NCBI GenBank assembly: GCA_026014735.1
Contig: JAOZHT010000002.1
Coordinates: forward strand, 744,001-808,000
Direction of reading: 5' to 3'
Length of the DNA stretch: 64,000 bases
From: Candidatus Bathyarchaeota archaeon
Lineage (GTDB): Archaea > Thermoproteota > Bathyarchaeia > Bathyarchaeales > Bathycorpusculaceae
Numbering within the stretch: the first letter of the stretch is position 1; the number at the start of each line of letters is the position of its first letter. Made by a program: the position numbers and the translations under genes. The notes under the pieces are model-generated. The model saw only the letters and a list, made by a program, of their open reading frames with translations. It ran no database searches and had not been told where the DNA came from. This document shows, one piece after another, positions 52,966 to 60,903 of the stretch.

Positions 52966-54020
52966 CTCTTTTGGTTATCGCTTTGACCATTGGTACCTGA
53001 CAGCTTTTTGCGCCGTCTTAATGCGATAGATACCAAGGTGAGCATAACAGGAATTTCGATAAGTGGTCCAACCACCGTTGACACGGCAACCATGGGCATT
53101 GATGCAAAAGCTGTCAGCGCTATCGCAATGGCTAACTCGAAGTTGCGCCCCGTGCTGTGGAATGCCATGGTTGAGGAGTCCTGGTAATTGTAGCCCATGC
53201 GGCGGGTGGTAAAGTATACGACGTTAAAGAGCAGAAAGAAGAACAAAGTGACGGGGATAGCCATCTGCCAGACAATGGAGGGGTTATCGATGATTACACC
53301 ACCTCTTAAAGCAAACATGACCACCATCGTTGCCAGCAGCGCCAAGAGCTGTAGCGTGTCAAAGTAGGGTATGAGTTTTTTGTTGAGCCACTGCTGGGAT
53401 TTGTGCTTGATAACTTCCCTTCTTGTTATGGCACCCAGCAGCAGAGGCAACCCCAGATAGAGGAGTATGCTTTCGCCAATCGTGACTATGTCGATGCTTA
53501 TGTAAGTGCCCACCAATACGGCGATGAACAGCGGCGTGGCGATTATCTGGATAATGGAGTTCCACGCCATAAGAACAATTCCCAACGGCCCATTTCCCTT
53601 GCAGAGGTCAGTCCAAACAAGCACCATGGCAATACAGGGGGCCACACCCAGCAAAATCAGTCCAGTCCACAGGTACCTTGCCGTTTGAAGATCAATTAAA
53701 CCCAAAGAGGGAAAGATGACCTCAAAGAAGAGATAGCCCAAGGCAAAGAGTAGAAAGGGATTTATCAGGTAATTGAAAAAAACGATAATGGAGGTTTGCT
53801 TTGGACTCTTGACGGCCTGCTTGAGCTCGCCGATCTCGATTTTAGTCATGGCTGGATAAATCATAAAGAAAAGACCAATAGGAATGCCGATTTGAAGGGT
53901 TGCACTGAATTCAGGGAAGTATTTGCCTAGTGCAAGCCCAATTACGATGGCTATTGCGATCCAAAGCGCAAGTAGTTTGCTAACCCAGTTTAGCGTCTCT
54001 GGTTTTTCTTCGCAAGCCAT
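52962..54020 (-). CDS. acr3: Arsenite efflux pump, ACR3 family
   Basis: From ATG 54020, which has AAGGTGA five bases upstream, the protein has 352 residues and ten membrane helices. ACR3 features include [37 protein letters not shown] with the essential cysteine, and the C-terminal [11 protein letters not shown]. It exports arsenite by proton exchange. The frame is open to 54053, overlapping arsR, but the inner start is better supported. Confidence 0.94.
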   Translation of the reverse strand: MACEEKPETLNWVSKLLALWIAIAIVIGLALGKYFPEFSATLQIGIPIGLFFMIYPAMTKIEIGELKQAVKSPKQTSIIVFFNYLINPFLLFALGYLFFEVIFPSLGLIDLQTARYLWTGLILLGVAPCIAMVLVWTDLCKGNGPLGIVLMAWNSIIQIIATPLFIAVLVGTYISIDIVTIGESILLYLGLPLLLGAITRREVIKHKSQQWLNKKLIPYFDTLQLLALLATMVVMFALRGGVIIDNPSIVWQMAIPVTLFFFLLFNVVYFTTRRMGYNYQDSSTMAFHSTGRNFELAIAIALTAFASMPMVAVSTVVGPLIEIPVMLTLVSIALRRRKKLSGTNGQSDNQKR

Positions 54021-54033
54021 TTGGGTCACCTTA

Positions 54034-54357
54034 TCAGCAGAAAGCGTTTTCAAAGGCTTCTTTTGTTAAAGTGTTTACTAACTCGCCTGATAATGCATCG
54101 ACCACTTCAAATATGCGTTGGTCCACGATGGAGTACATTCGTTTTGTCCCATCTTTGCGGCAGCGAATTATGCCAGCGTCCTTGAGAATTTTTAGGTGGC
54201 GGGAGACGAGGGGCTGGATGAGGTTTAGGTGTGGGACGATTTCGCAGACGCATTTTTCGCCGTCGCGTAGGTAGGCGATTATTTCTAGCCTGATTGGGTC
54301 TGAGAGGGCGTGGAAGACTGTGGATTTGAAGCGGTTTTGGTTATCGATGGTTGACAT
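54034..54357 (-). CDS. arsR: ArsR-family arsenite-responsive repressor
   Basis: The 107-residue winged-helix repressor carries the As(III) sensor CVCEI (Cys36, Cys38) in helix 3, after ALSDPIRLEIIAYLRDGEK. LNLIQPLVSRHLKILKDAGI is the recognition part. Arsenite binding releases it from DNA. It is first in the arsR-acr3-arsM operon and divergent from the ferredoxin-arsC pair; its likely operator lies between. Confidence 0.95.
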   Translation of the reverse strand: MSTIDNQNRFKSTVFHALSDPIRLEIIAYLRDGEKCVCEIVPHLNLIQPLVSRHLKILKDAGIIRCRKDGTKRMYSIVDQRIFEVVDALSGELVNTLTKEAFENAFC

Positions 54358-54378
54358 GAGTTATCAACACAAATTAAC

Positions 54379-54408
54379 TTCATAACAATATTTAAAAGTT
54401 GTTATGAA
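54379..54408. promoter_or_regulatory. ArsR-type operator over a divergent promoter
   Basis: TTCATAACAA (54379-54388) and TTGTTATGAA (54399-54408) are perfect 10-bp inverted arms. The 10-bp spacer TATTTAAAAG is itself TATA-like on both strands. It lies 22 bp from the arsR start and 25 bp from the ferredoxin start, so one bound ArsR dimer could block both transcription units. Confidence 0.8.
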
Positions 54409-54433
54409 CATAATCTTTGCAAGGAGAAAAAAC

Positions 54434-54721
54434 ATGCCAGAAAACACATACCAAGGAATCCCCCGCAACAAAATCCCCTGGGACCCCAAAATAGACTACA
54501 CCAAATGCACCACCTGCGGCAAATGCATAGAGTTCTGCCACACGCACGCCTTCAAACTAAAAGAAGTCAACGGCAACAAAAGAACAGTCGTTAACCCAAA
54601 CCACTGCGTCGTTTTCTGCCGAGGATGCGAAGATATTTGTCCAGCAGGCGCCATATCTCATCCTAACGAAGAGGTAACTCGCAAAGTAATAGATAGTTTA
54701 CGAGGCGAGCAGAAACCATGA
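54434..54721 (+). CDS. Ferredoxin of the arsenic locus
   Basis: From ATG 54434, with AAGGAG seven bases upstream, the 95-residue protein has two Fe-S motifs: CTTCGKCIEFCH (Cys25, 28, 31, 35) and CVVFCRGCEDICP (Cys58, 62, 65, 69). The second has an extra residue between the first two cysteines. Its stop overlaps arsC by 4 bp and it lies under the ArsR-type operator, so it is inferred to supply electrons for arsenic reduction or for recycling the reductase. Confidence 0.85.
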   Translation: MPENTYQGIPRNKIPWDPKIDYTKCTTCGKCIEFCHTHAFKLKEVNGNKRTVVNPNHCVVFCRGCEDICPAGAISHPNEEVTRKVIDSLRGEQKP

Positions 54722-55209
54722 AGAAACAAAAAATTCTTTTCATCTGCACCCACAATTCTGCTCGGTCACAGATGGCTGAAGGACTCCTAAGACACATCTA
54801 TGGAGAAAAATATGAGGTTTTCAGTGCAGGCACAAACCCAACAAAAATTAATCCTTTAGCGATTAAAGCCCTAGCTGAAATAGGAATCGACATCTCAAAG
54901 CAGCACTCCAAAGGCTTAGAAGAATTCAGCGAAACAGAAATCGATTTAGCAGTCTCCGTTTGCCAAAGCAGCGCCAAAGTCCTCTGTACACTCTGCTCAT
55001 CGCCCGTAACAGCCCTGGGTAGGCCACTGATAATTAATGCGAAATTACACAAAACCAAAGATTATTTTGTGAAGGGTTTTCAAGATCCCTCTGAAGCGGA
55101 AGGGTCAGAAGAAGAGCGGCTTTCAGCATTTCGACAGGTACGAGACGAAATCAAGGGGTGGATAATCGCGTTTTTTGCTAATCTAAACGTCAACCAACCT
55201 GTTCGGTGA
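54718..55209 (+). CDS. arsC: Arsenate reductase, low-molecular-weight phosphatase fold
   Basis: The 163-residue protein has the P-loop CTHNSARS (Cys10, Asn13, Arg16), followed by Cys82 and Cys90/Cys93, which match the Cys10/Cys82/Cys89 relay of thioredoxin-coupled ArsC, and KGFQDPSEAEG with the catalytic aspartate. It reduces arsenate to arsenite for export by ACR3. The electron donor may be thioredoxin or the linked ferredoxin. It ends near a convergent gene. Confidence 0.9.
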   Translation: MKKQKILFICTHNSARSQMAEGLLRHIYGEKYEVFSAGTNPTKINPLAIKALAEIGIDISKQHSKGLEEFSETEIDLAVSVCQSSAKVLCTLCSSPVTALGRPLIINAKLHKTKDYFVKGFQDPSEAEGSEEERLSAFRQVRDEIKGWIIAFFANLNVNQPVR

Positions 55210-55234
55210 TAGAAATACACCCATCCTAAGCGGC

Positions 55235-56026
55235 CTATTCCTTTTCTATTTCGATCTTTACGGTCTTTACGTCATCAGTTCCATGCAGGGATGAGAGCAT
55301 GCCCAGTATCATGTTTTGAAGGATCATCTGGGGGAAATCCTTCAAGGGGACCTTAACACCGTTTACTTCTATGATGAACTTCTCTTTTACAGTGAGCGGG
55401 CAGCCTTTTGTTTTAGATTTACCGGAAACTATGGCTTTGGCGTTCTCGTAGCATGTAACGTATCCACATTCTCCGACGGGGTGACAAAATGCACAATTCT
55501 TAAGATTAGGCAACATCACAAATGCCTTTTCTTCAACTACGTTGGCGAGTTCTTCTGCTTGACATTCGATATTAAAAAGAGGAATCTCAAAGGCAGATAC
55601 CTGTGTTTGATCTTTTGTTTCTGCCACTGAACCGGAAATGGCAATGGCAAGTCCATCTGAAAAAGAAGCGGCTTCCAAAGCGGTTTTGGCAACAATAATT
55701 TTTGCAAAGACTTTCTCCTTATCAAAGCCCTCTAAGAGAACATAATCCATTTCATCTAAGAAAGGAACCAACTCATTCAAGCATAGTTTCTTTTTAATGA
55801 ACATGGCCGTCTGAGCAAGCGGTGAGGCAACAACGATTTCTTCACTCGCCGCCCTAAATTCCATAGTTTCCCCAGAACCTTCAGGAATCCCTAATGCTTC
55901 TATGCTCTTCATTTCTTTGATCATAGCCACATGATGGCCTCTGCTCTTGAGAACCGAAACTAACTTTTGGATTACAGCTTTATTTTCGGAATGATCGCCG
56001 CCAACTACCGCTACAAATTTGGGCAT
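55235..56026 (-). CDS. MobB-like protein with degenerate P-loop and Fe-S domain
   Basis: From ATG 56026 (GGGAG six bases upstream) the protein has 263 residues. The N-terminus (FVAVVGGDHSENKAVIQKLV, then GHHVAMIKEM) has the shape of MobB-type P-loop proteins, but the Walker A GK(S/T) is lost. The middle keeps LLEGFDKE and AIAISGSV. The C-terminus has CAFCHPVGECGYVTCYENAK followed by GCP, a four-cysteine motif as in 4Fe-4S domains of CODH/ACS-type proteins. It may take part in molybdo- or tungstopterin cofactor handling; this is inference. Confidence 0.6.
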   Translation of the reverse strand: MPKFVAVVGGDHSENKAVIQKLVSVLKSRGHHVAMIKEMKSIEALGIPEGSGETMEFRAASEEIVVASPLAQTAMFIKKKLCLNELVPFLDEMDYVLLEGFDKEKVFAKIIVAKTALEAASFSDGLAIAISGSVAETKDQTQVSAFEIPLFNIECQAEELANVVEEKAFVMLPNLKNCAFCHPVGECGYVTCYENAKAIVSGKSKTKGCPLTVKEKFIIEVNGVKVPLKDFPQMILQNMILGMLSSLHGTDDVKTVKIEIEKE

Positions 56027-56114
56027 TATTATCTCCCTTGGCAAACAAAGAGGCGGTAGGGTATTTAAATTTCAAAAATAGGTCAATTCGGGAAAACGTT
56101 GAGGCTGTTTGTAA

Positions 56115-56267
56115 CTACCCAAGAGAGCCACGGATCGCGTCTGCTTTTAACCTTAGAAAATCCAGGGCGTCTTCATAATCAAGGCAGCTATCGCCAGCCT
56201 TTTCAGGATTTGAAAGAGAGCATCGCCCATCCCTGTAGTTGATACATGTTTTCTTGTCGCAGAAAAT
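56115..56267 (-). CDS. Possible 50-residue Cys-rich protein with ATT start
   Basis: On the minus strand a frame with clear protein character (CDKKTCINYRDGRCSLSNPE, then CLDYEDALDFLRLKADAI) ends at TAG 56115. It has no ATG, GTG or TTG before the upstream stop. The best start is ATT 56267; a GAGGTGG lies about 17 bp before it. The four cysteines could form a metal site. It may be a true gene with a rare start, or the remains of one. It is downstream of the membrane protein gene on the same strand. Confidence 0.45.
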   Translation of the reverse strand: MFCDKKTCINYRDGRCSLSNPEKAGDSCLDYEDALDFLRLKADAIRGSLG

Positions 56268-56299
56268 CGGAGTTAAGGGGCGCCCACCTCAAAGGGGGA

Positions 56300-56920
56300 T
56301 TAGGGGATTTTTGGTTGTTTCTGTGTGCCCATGCCGTACCAGAAGAAAACCTTCACCACTATAGCCGTTAAGACTGCGGCGAGGATTCTAGCGAGAACTG
56401 TCAATGCAAAGCCAGTGATTCCGGTGACGACGTTGGCTGGTGACATCTGGAATATGGTGAAGAGCACTATGCCGCCGACTGCTGCTGCAATGGTGCCTGC
56501 GATGAGGATTCTTTTGAAGTCATCCGAGCGCTTGTTGAGGGCGCCTGCCATGTAACCGATTAGCATTGGGCTTAGGATGTAGGCTATCAGGACTGTGCCG
56601 GAGCCAGCCGCGCCATGGAAGCTGCCGGACCAATAAAGCGCATAGAAGGTGCCCATCAGAAACCCTGAGGCGCCGCCTGCCCATTGATTCCAAAGCAACC
56701 CAAGCGCTAAGGGCACCCCTACAATTACGGTAAGTTCAGTTATCTCCATTGTGAGGCCGAGGACTATGCCGGGTTCTCCGCCGATTAGGGATTGGAGTTT
56801 TGAAATCAATACGATAACGAATACGGCGACGACGGGTAGGATTACTCCGAAGATGAGGTCGTTTTTTGTCCATTTTTTCCAGTTAAGGCTCACATGGGGC
56901 ACCTGCAAGATATCTATCAT
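56300..56920 (-). CDS. Membrane protein with six predicted helices
   Basis: The 206-residue protein has about six membrane segments: FGVILPVVAVFVIVLIS, LTVIVGVPLALGLLW, FLMGTFYALYW, VLIAYILSPMLIGYMAGAL, IAAAVGGIVLFTIF and LTVLARILAAVLTAIVV. The glycine-rich style is that of ECF-type S components or small permeases, but no family signature is recognised. A TATA-rich stretch (TTTATATATATTT on the minus strand) directly precedes the ATG. The 206 bp upstream hold no ORF. Confidence 0.6.
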   Translation of the reverse strand: MIDILQVPHVSLNWKKWTKNDLIFGVILPVVAVFVIVLISKLQSLIGGEPGIVLGLTMEITELTVIVGVPLALGLLWNQWAGGASGFLMGTFYALYWSGSFHGAAGSGTVLIAYILSPMLIGYMAGALNKRSDDFKRILIAGTIAAAVGGIVLFTIFQMSPANVVTGITGFALTVLARILAAVLTAIVVKVFFWYGMGTQKQPKIP

Positions 56921-57135
56921 TCCATAAATATATATAAATTTTGTTATATAGTCTCTACCGTGTCAAACAACTGAACTCAAGACCTGGCAAGAAGAAAACA
57001 ATGCAAAGTTTCGGTTTTTAAAAAACAAACTGAGCCGCAGGGCGACAGAATTCAGGCAAAGCGGGGTTAAACCTCTTTTTTAAGCACAGCAGATATAAGG
57101 AAGTCCACCAATATTTCGGCAAAGAAGTGTCAGTC

Positions 57136-57315
57136 ATGTCAGAGAAGTTGTCATTAGTCACATGTACAAGCTGCGGAAAACCGATTCCACCGGGCAGCGA
57201 ATCCACAAAGTTCCTGTGCCCCAACTGCGGCGAAATCCAGATTAAACGCGACGGCAAATGCCGAAAGTTCGGTCGGCTCTACCGATGCCCCAAATGCGGG
57301 TTCCAAGGACCATAA
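57136..57315 (+). CDS. Zinc finger protein of the HVO_2753 type
   Basis: From ATG 57136 the protein has 59 residues with four CxxC/CPxCG pairs: CTSCGKPI, CPNCGEIQ, the single CRK and CPKCGFQGP at the end. This layout of two zinc sites matches the small archaeal zinc finger protein known from Haloferax as HVO_2753. GTG 57127 is an alternative start. It lies 12 bp before the aEF1B gene; this pairing is common in archaea and suggests a role in translation. Confidence 0.85.
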   Translation: MSEKLSLVTCTSCGKPIPPGSESTKFLCPNCGEIQIKRDGKCRKFGRLYRCPKCGFQGP

Positions 57316-57327
57316 GAGGCAAAAAAC

Positions 57328-57606
57328 ATGGGCGCAATTCTGGTAGTCTACAAGGTTTTCCCCGAAGACATAGTTGAGGACTTTGAGCCCCTTAAAGAAA
57401 AAATCAAAGCCATAATCCCTGAGCATAGCTCAGTTGAAGGCTGGGGAACAGAAGACGTTGCATTCGGCCTTAAAGCGCTCCTGGTTCAGCTTCGTTTTCC
57501 CGAAGACAAAATGGGCTTAGTCGATGAATTCGAAACTGCCCTAAGCAAAATCCCCGGGGTCAGCCAAGCTCAGAGCTTCAACATCCGCAGGACAAGCCGA
57601 GACTAA
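57328..57606 (+). CDS. ef1b: Translation elongation factor aEF1B
   Basis: The 92-residue protein is the nucleotide exchange factor for aEF1A. It shows the ferredoxin-like fold pattern ILVVYKVFPEDIVEDFEPLK, then VEGWGTEDVAFGLKALLVQL and the C-terminal VSQAQSFNIRR. Length and context with the zinc finger gene fit. Confidence 0.94.
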   Translation: MGAILVVYKVFPEDIVEDFEPLKEKIKAIIPEHSSVEGWGTEDVAFGLKALLVQLRFPEDKMGLVDEFETALSKIPGVSQAQSFNIRRTSRD

Positions 57607-57680
57607 ACAGGTTTTTATACAAAAACCACCATTTTCTTCTTAAGCAAGCATCTGAAGGTTTCTGGTGCTACGCTTTAAAG

Positions 57681-57690
57681 TTTATATACA
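57681..57690 (+). promoter_or_regulatory. TATA box of cdc48
   Basis: TTTATATACA preceded by the purine-rich TTTAAAG lies about 61 bp before the ATG at 57751. A GGAG ribosome binding site follows at about 57738. Confidence 0.6.
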
Positions 57691-57750
57691 ATAAATCGCC
57701 ATTCTCAAACACATACCCTCGAGTAACACAATTATCTGGAGAAAAATTCT

Positions 57751-59955
57751 ATGAGTGAAGTTCAACTGCGCGTCGGAGACGCACGGCAAAGAGATGTCGG
57801 CAGAGGAATCGCCCGCATCGACCAACGCACCATGCAGAAATTAGGCATCAGCGCTGGAGACGTAATTGAAATCATAAACAAACGCACCACAAGCGCTATT
57901 GCTTGGCCAGCATACAGCGAAGACCAGAACCGGGACATCATCCGCATCGACGGGTTCACCCGTAAGAACAGCGGCGTAGCCATTAACGAGTACGTGGTGG
58001 TTCGCCCCGCTAAAGTGAAAACTGCCATGTCGTTGACGCTTGCGCCGGTGGATATGCGCCTTAACGTGGATGAGGACTTCACCAACTTCGTCAAGAACCG
58101 CCTAATGGAACGCACCCTAGTAGAGGGCGACACCACATTGGTTATGATGCTGGGACATGCCATCCCCTTCACGGTTTCCAAAACGCGGCCGCATGGCATC
58201 ATCAAAGTCACAACTGAAACCCGCCTCACCATCCTCAACGAACCCGCCCCCGAAGGTAAAGGGTTACCCCGCACAACCTACGAGGACATCGGTGGACTCC
58301 ACGAGGAAATCCAGCGGGTCCGAGAAATGGTTGAGCTACCGCTTCGCCACCCCGAACTTTTCCAGCGACTCGGGATTGAGCCACCAAAGGGTGTGCTGCT
58401 GCATGGTCCGCCGGGCTGCGGCAAAACGTTGCTGGCAAGGGCAGTGGCTAACGAATCCGAAGCCAACTTCTACAGCATCAACGGCCCGGAAATCATGAGC
58501 AAATTCTACGGCGAATCCGAAGCGAGGCTACGCGAGATATTCCAGCAGGCCCAGCAGAACGCGCCCAGCATAATCTTCGTGGATGAACTCGATGCAATTG
58601 CTCCGAAACGGGAGGAAGTCACCGGTGAAGTTGAAAGACGCGTCGTCGCGCAGCTTTTAGCCTTGATGGATGGACTTTCAGGCAGAGGCAACGTTATCGT
58701 TATAGGCGCAACTAACCGCCCCGGAGCACTTGACCCCGCGCTACGTAGACCAGGCCGCTTTGACCGCGAAATAGAAATCAGTGTACCTGACAAAAAAGGG
58801 CGATATGAAGTCCTGCAAATACACACCCGCGGCATGCCGCTTCACGGCGTTGACGTCCCTGAAGAACAAAAAACAGGACAAGACGTTGACCTAAAGAAAC
58901 TTGCAGGCATGACGCATGGCTACACTGGCGCCGACCTCTCCGCGCTGAGCAGAGAAACCGCCATGAAGGCGCTGCGCAGATATCTGCCCCAGATTAACCT
59001 TGAGGAAGAACGTATACCCCCCGCGGTGCTTGAAAAGATGGAGGTCACCATGGATGATTTCGTGGGCGCCTACAAGGAAGTAACTCCGACGGCTATGCGT
59101 GAAGTCTACATTGAAGTCTCCACCGTGCACTGGGATGATGCAGGCGGATTAGATGATGTTAAGCAGCACCTCAAAGAAGCCGTGGAGTGGCCACTTAAAA
59201 ACCCCGAGATGTTCACTCGCCTAGGCATCCGTCCGCCAAAAGGCATCTTGATGTATGGTCCGCCGGGCTGCGGCAAAACGCTGCTGGCAAGGGCAGTTGC
59301 AACGGAAAGCGAAGCCAACTTTATCTCCATTAAAGGCCCTGAAGTGTTCAGTAAATGGGTCGGTGAATCCGAAAAAGCAATCCGCGAAGTCTTCCGTAAA
59401 GCCCGCATGGCAGCGCCCGCAGTGATATTCCTCGATGAAATCGATTCGCTGACTCCTCGACGCGGCATGGGTATGAGTGACAGTGGCGTCTCTGAACGCG
59501 TCATCAGCCAACTTCTCACCGAGATGGACGGGATAACGACCCTTCAAGACATCGTGGTTATCGCAGCTACCAATCGCCCCGACATGGTTGACTCCGCGGT
59601 TATCCGCCCCGGACGCTTCGACCGCCTCATATATGTGCCTGAACCAGACGATAAAAGCCGACTGCAGATCTTTAAAATCTACACCAAAGGCATGCCTATC
59701 AATCCCGACGTGGACGTAAACCAGCTTGCAATGATGACAAAGTACTACAGTGGCGCAGACATCGAATCGCTGTGCCGCGAAGCCGCCATGCATAGTCTTC
59801 GCCACGACGTGAACGCCCGAGAAGTCCACATGAAGGATTTCCAAGATGCCATGAAGGAGATGGGCCCCTCGATTACGCCGGATATGGAGAAGTGGTATAA
59901 GAGCTTCATGCAGCAAATCCGACAAGTACAAAAGCCAGCAACCCCAGTTGCATAA
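57751..59955 (+). CDS. cdc48: Cdc48/VCP-type AAA ATPase (VAT)
   Basis: The 734-residue protein unfolds proteins and feeds the proteasome. The N domain (about 1-185) has the double-psi barrel start [21 protein letters not shown]1 has Walker A GPPGCGKT at 219-226 and Walker [14 protein letters not shown]2 has GPPGCGKT at 503-510 and [12 protein letters not shown], each followed by an arginine-finger region ([12 protein letters not shown] and [11 protein letters not shown]). The D1 and D2 Walker A regions are almost identical at the DNA level (see findings). A small winged-helix gene overlaps its end. Confidence 0.96.
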   Translation: MSEVQLRVGDARQRDVGRGIARIDQRTMQKLGISAGDVIEIINKRTTSAIAWPAYSEDQNRDIIRIDGFTRKNSGVAINEYVVVRPAKVKTAMSLTLAPVDMRLNVDEDFTNFVKNRLMERTLVEGDTTLVMMLGHAIPFTVSKTRPHGIIKVTTETRLTILNEPAPEGKGLPRTTYEDIGGLHEEIQRVREMVELPLRHPELFQRLGIEPPKGVLLHGPPGCGKTLLARAVANESEANFYSINGPEIMSKFYGESEARLREIFQQAQQNAPSIIFVDELDAIAPKREEVTGEVERRVVAQLLALMDGLSGRGNVIVIGATNRPGALDPALRRPGRFDREIEISVPDKKGRYEVLQIHTRGMPLHGVDVPEEQKTGQDVDLKKLAGMTHGYTGADLSALSRETAMKALRRYLPQINLEEERIPPAVLEKMEVTMDDFVGAYKEVTPTAMREVYIEVSTVHWDDAGGLDDVKQHLKEAVEWPLKNPEMFTRLGIRPPKGILMYGPPGCGKTLLARAVATESEANFISIKGPEVFSKWVGESEKAIREVFRKARMAAPAVIFLDEIDSLTPRRGMGMSDSGVSERVISQLLTEMDGITTLQDIVVIAATNRPDMVDSAVIRPGRFDRLIYVPEPDDKSRLQIFKIYTKGMPINPDVDVNQLAMMTKYYSGADIESLCREAAMHSLRHDVNAREVHMKDFQDAMKEMGPSITPDMEKWYKSFMQQIRQVQKPATPVA

Positions 59956-59971
59956 CAGAAGTGACCGCTTG

Positions 59972-60202
59972 ATGCCACAGATGAAAACATGGAAAACCCG
60001 CCCAGCATTCTCCTATATACTGGAGGTTCTCCAGAAAAAAGGAGACATGACCGACGACGACCTCTACGAGCAAATCAAAGACGAATACGAGGACCTGGGC
60101 TTTAAGGACTTCAACGAGTTACTTATGGACTTGGAAGTCAGCGGTAAAGTCCGCACTTCCTCGATGGCGCGGGGCAAACGCAGAGTAGAACTGGTCCAGT
60201 AA
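59972..60202 (+). CDS. Small winged-helix protein next to cdc48
   Basis: From ATG 59972 the protein has 76 residues: FSYILEVLQKKGDMTDDDLY, then FKDFNELLMDLEVSGKVRTS and a basic end (RGKRRVELVQ). This is a compact winged helix as found in small archaeal DNA-binding proteins. Earlier starts (TTG 59948) would overlap cdc48. It probably shares the cdc48 transcript. Confidence 0.7.
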   Translation: MPQMKTWKTRPAFSYILEVLQKKGDMTDDDLYEQIKDEYEDLGFKDFNELLMDLEVSGKVRTSSMARGKRRVELVQ

Positions 60203-60353
60203 AGGGCAAACCCCTTCCTGTTTTTGCGGCTCCAACTGATTGCCTTTTCTTTGGGGGCTATTTTTCTTTCTTTTGGTGGCCATGACCCAGATATGAAGAT
60301 GTGCATAGAAGATACTGCTTCAGTTGAGGTTTGAAAAGCAGGCGGAGGTGAGT

Positions 60354-60430
60354 TGGAGCCTTCGGCGGGATTTGGACCCGCGACCATTACCTTACCAAGG
60401 TAACGCCCCACCGGGCTAGGCTACGAAGGC
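60354..60430 (-). tRNA. tRNA-Thr (anticodon GGT) with altered T loop
   Basis: On the minus strand the acceptor GCCTTCG/CGAAGGC, D arm GCCT/GGGC, anticodon stem TTACC/GGTAA with loop TTGGTAA (anticodon GGT) and T stem GCGGG/CCCGC form a regular cloverleaf. Discriminator T and encoded CCA follow. The T loop reads TCCAAAT, so position 55 is C instead of the nearly invariant U. Confidence 0.93.
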
Positions 60431-60548
60431 GAATTATGTCTCTGCCCCCAACACAAATGCGATAATAAATAAAATGCTTGCGGTCAACATGCCTCATCTC
60501 AACGGCAAAACAATCAGATATAGGCTTTAAACCGCGGGTTGGGGCGGC

Positions 60549-60560
60549 AAATAAATATTA
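60549..60560 (+). promoter_or_regulatory. TATA element of tRNA-Leu
   Basis: AAATAAATATTAAA lies about 37-48 bp before the mature tRNA-Leu, the usual place for an archaeal tRNA promoter. Confidence 0.55.
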
Positions 60561-60596
60561 AAGGAGGCAGAACTATCTCCATACGCGCATACAAGT

Positions 60597-60684
60597 GCAG
60601 GGGTCTCCAAGCCAGGTCAACGGAGTAGGGCTTAGGACCCTATCGCGTAGGCGTTCGTGGGTTCGAATCCCACCCCCTGCACCA
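60597..60684 (+). tRNA. tRNA-Leu (anticodon TAG)
   Basis: Class II tRNA with acceptor GCAGGGG/CCCCTGC, anticodon stem TAGGG/CCCTA with loop CTTAGGA (anticodon TAG), a long variable arm and T arm GTGGG/CCCAC with a normal TTCGAAT loop. Discriminator A and CCA (60682-60684) are encoded. It is the likely integration target of the element that begins right after it. Confidence 0.95.
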
Positions 60685-60740
60685 TAATGTTGAAAATAGA
60701 AGGGGGTTTGTCCAAATGGCGATAACCCTAGAAAACAACA

Positions 60741-60899
60741 CTAAACAAGTCCTCCAGCATTTTCAAGAGCACCAGACCGCACCAGTAAATTAAGCGTTGA
60801 TTTAATGTTCTTGTGTCTGAGCCGTTTCTGCAGCAGAACTATATTTCGTGTTTTACCGTATTCTCGTAGGGCGTCTTGTCTTTGAGTTTTTGTAGTCAT
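60741..60899 (-). CDS. Integrase C-terminal fragment, catalytically dead
   Basis: ATG 60899 starts four bases after the integrase stop and opens 52 residues. LLQKRLRHKNIKSTLNLL copies the integrase segment RLGHKNIKNTLIYIQL, but the nucleophilic tyrosine position is leucine. The rest (ALREYGKTRN, then LVRSGALENAGGLV) is looser. It may be a decayed duplicate or a small regulator of recombination. Being behind the integrase on the same strand, it could be co-translated. Confidence 0.55.
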   Translation of the reverse strand: MTTKTQRQDALREYGKTRNIVLLQKRLRHKNIKSTLNLLVRSGALENAGGLV

Positions 60900-60903
60900 T
60901 TCT

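Noticed and set aside
55316-55630. 104-residue plus-strand frame opposite the MobB-like gene
   Set aside because: Phe- and Cys-rich shadow frame, with the opposite strand carrying clear motifs and a ribosome binding site.
59221-59931. 236-residue minus-strand frame opposite cdc48
   Set aside because: Antisense shadow of the highly biased cdc48 codons; His- and Phe-rich composition without motifs.
60716-60793. 25-residue plus-strand frame after tRNA-Leu
   Set aside because: Very short, overlaps the integrase fragment on the other strand and has no ribosome binding site close to its ATG.
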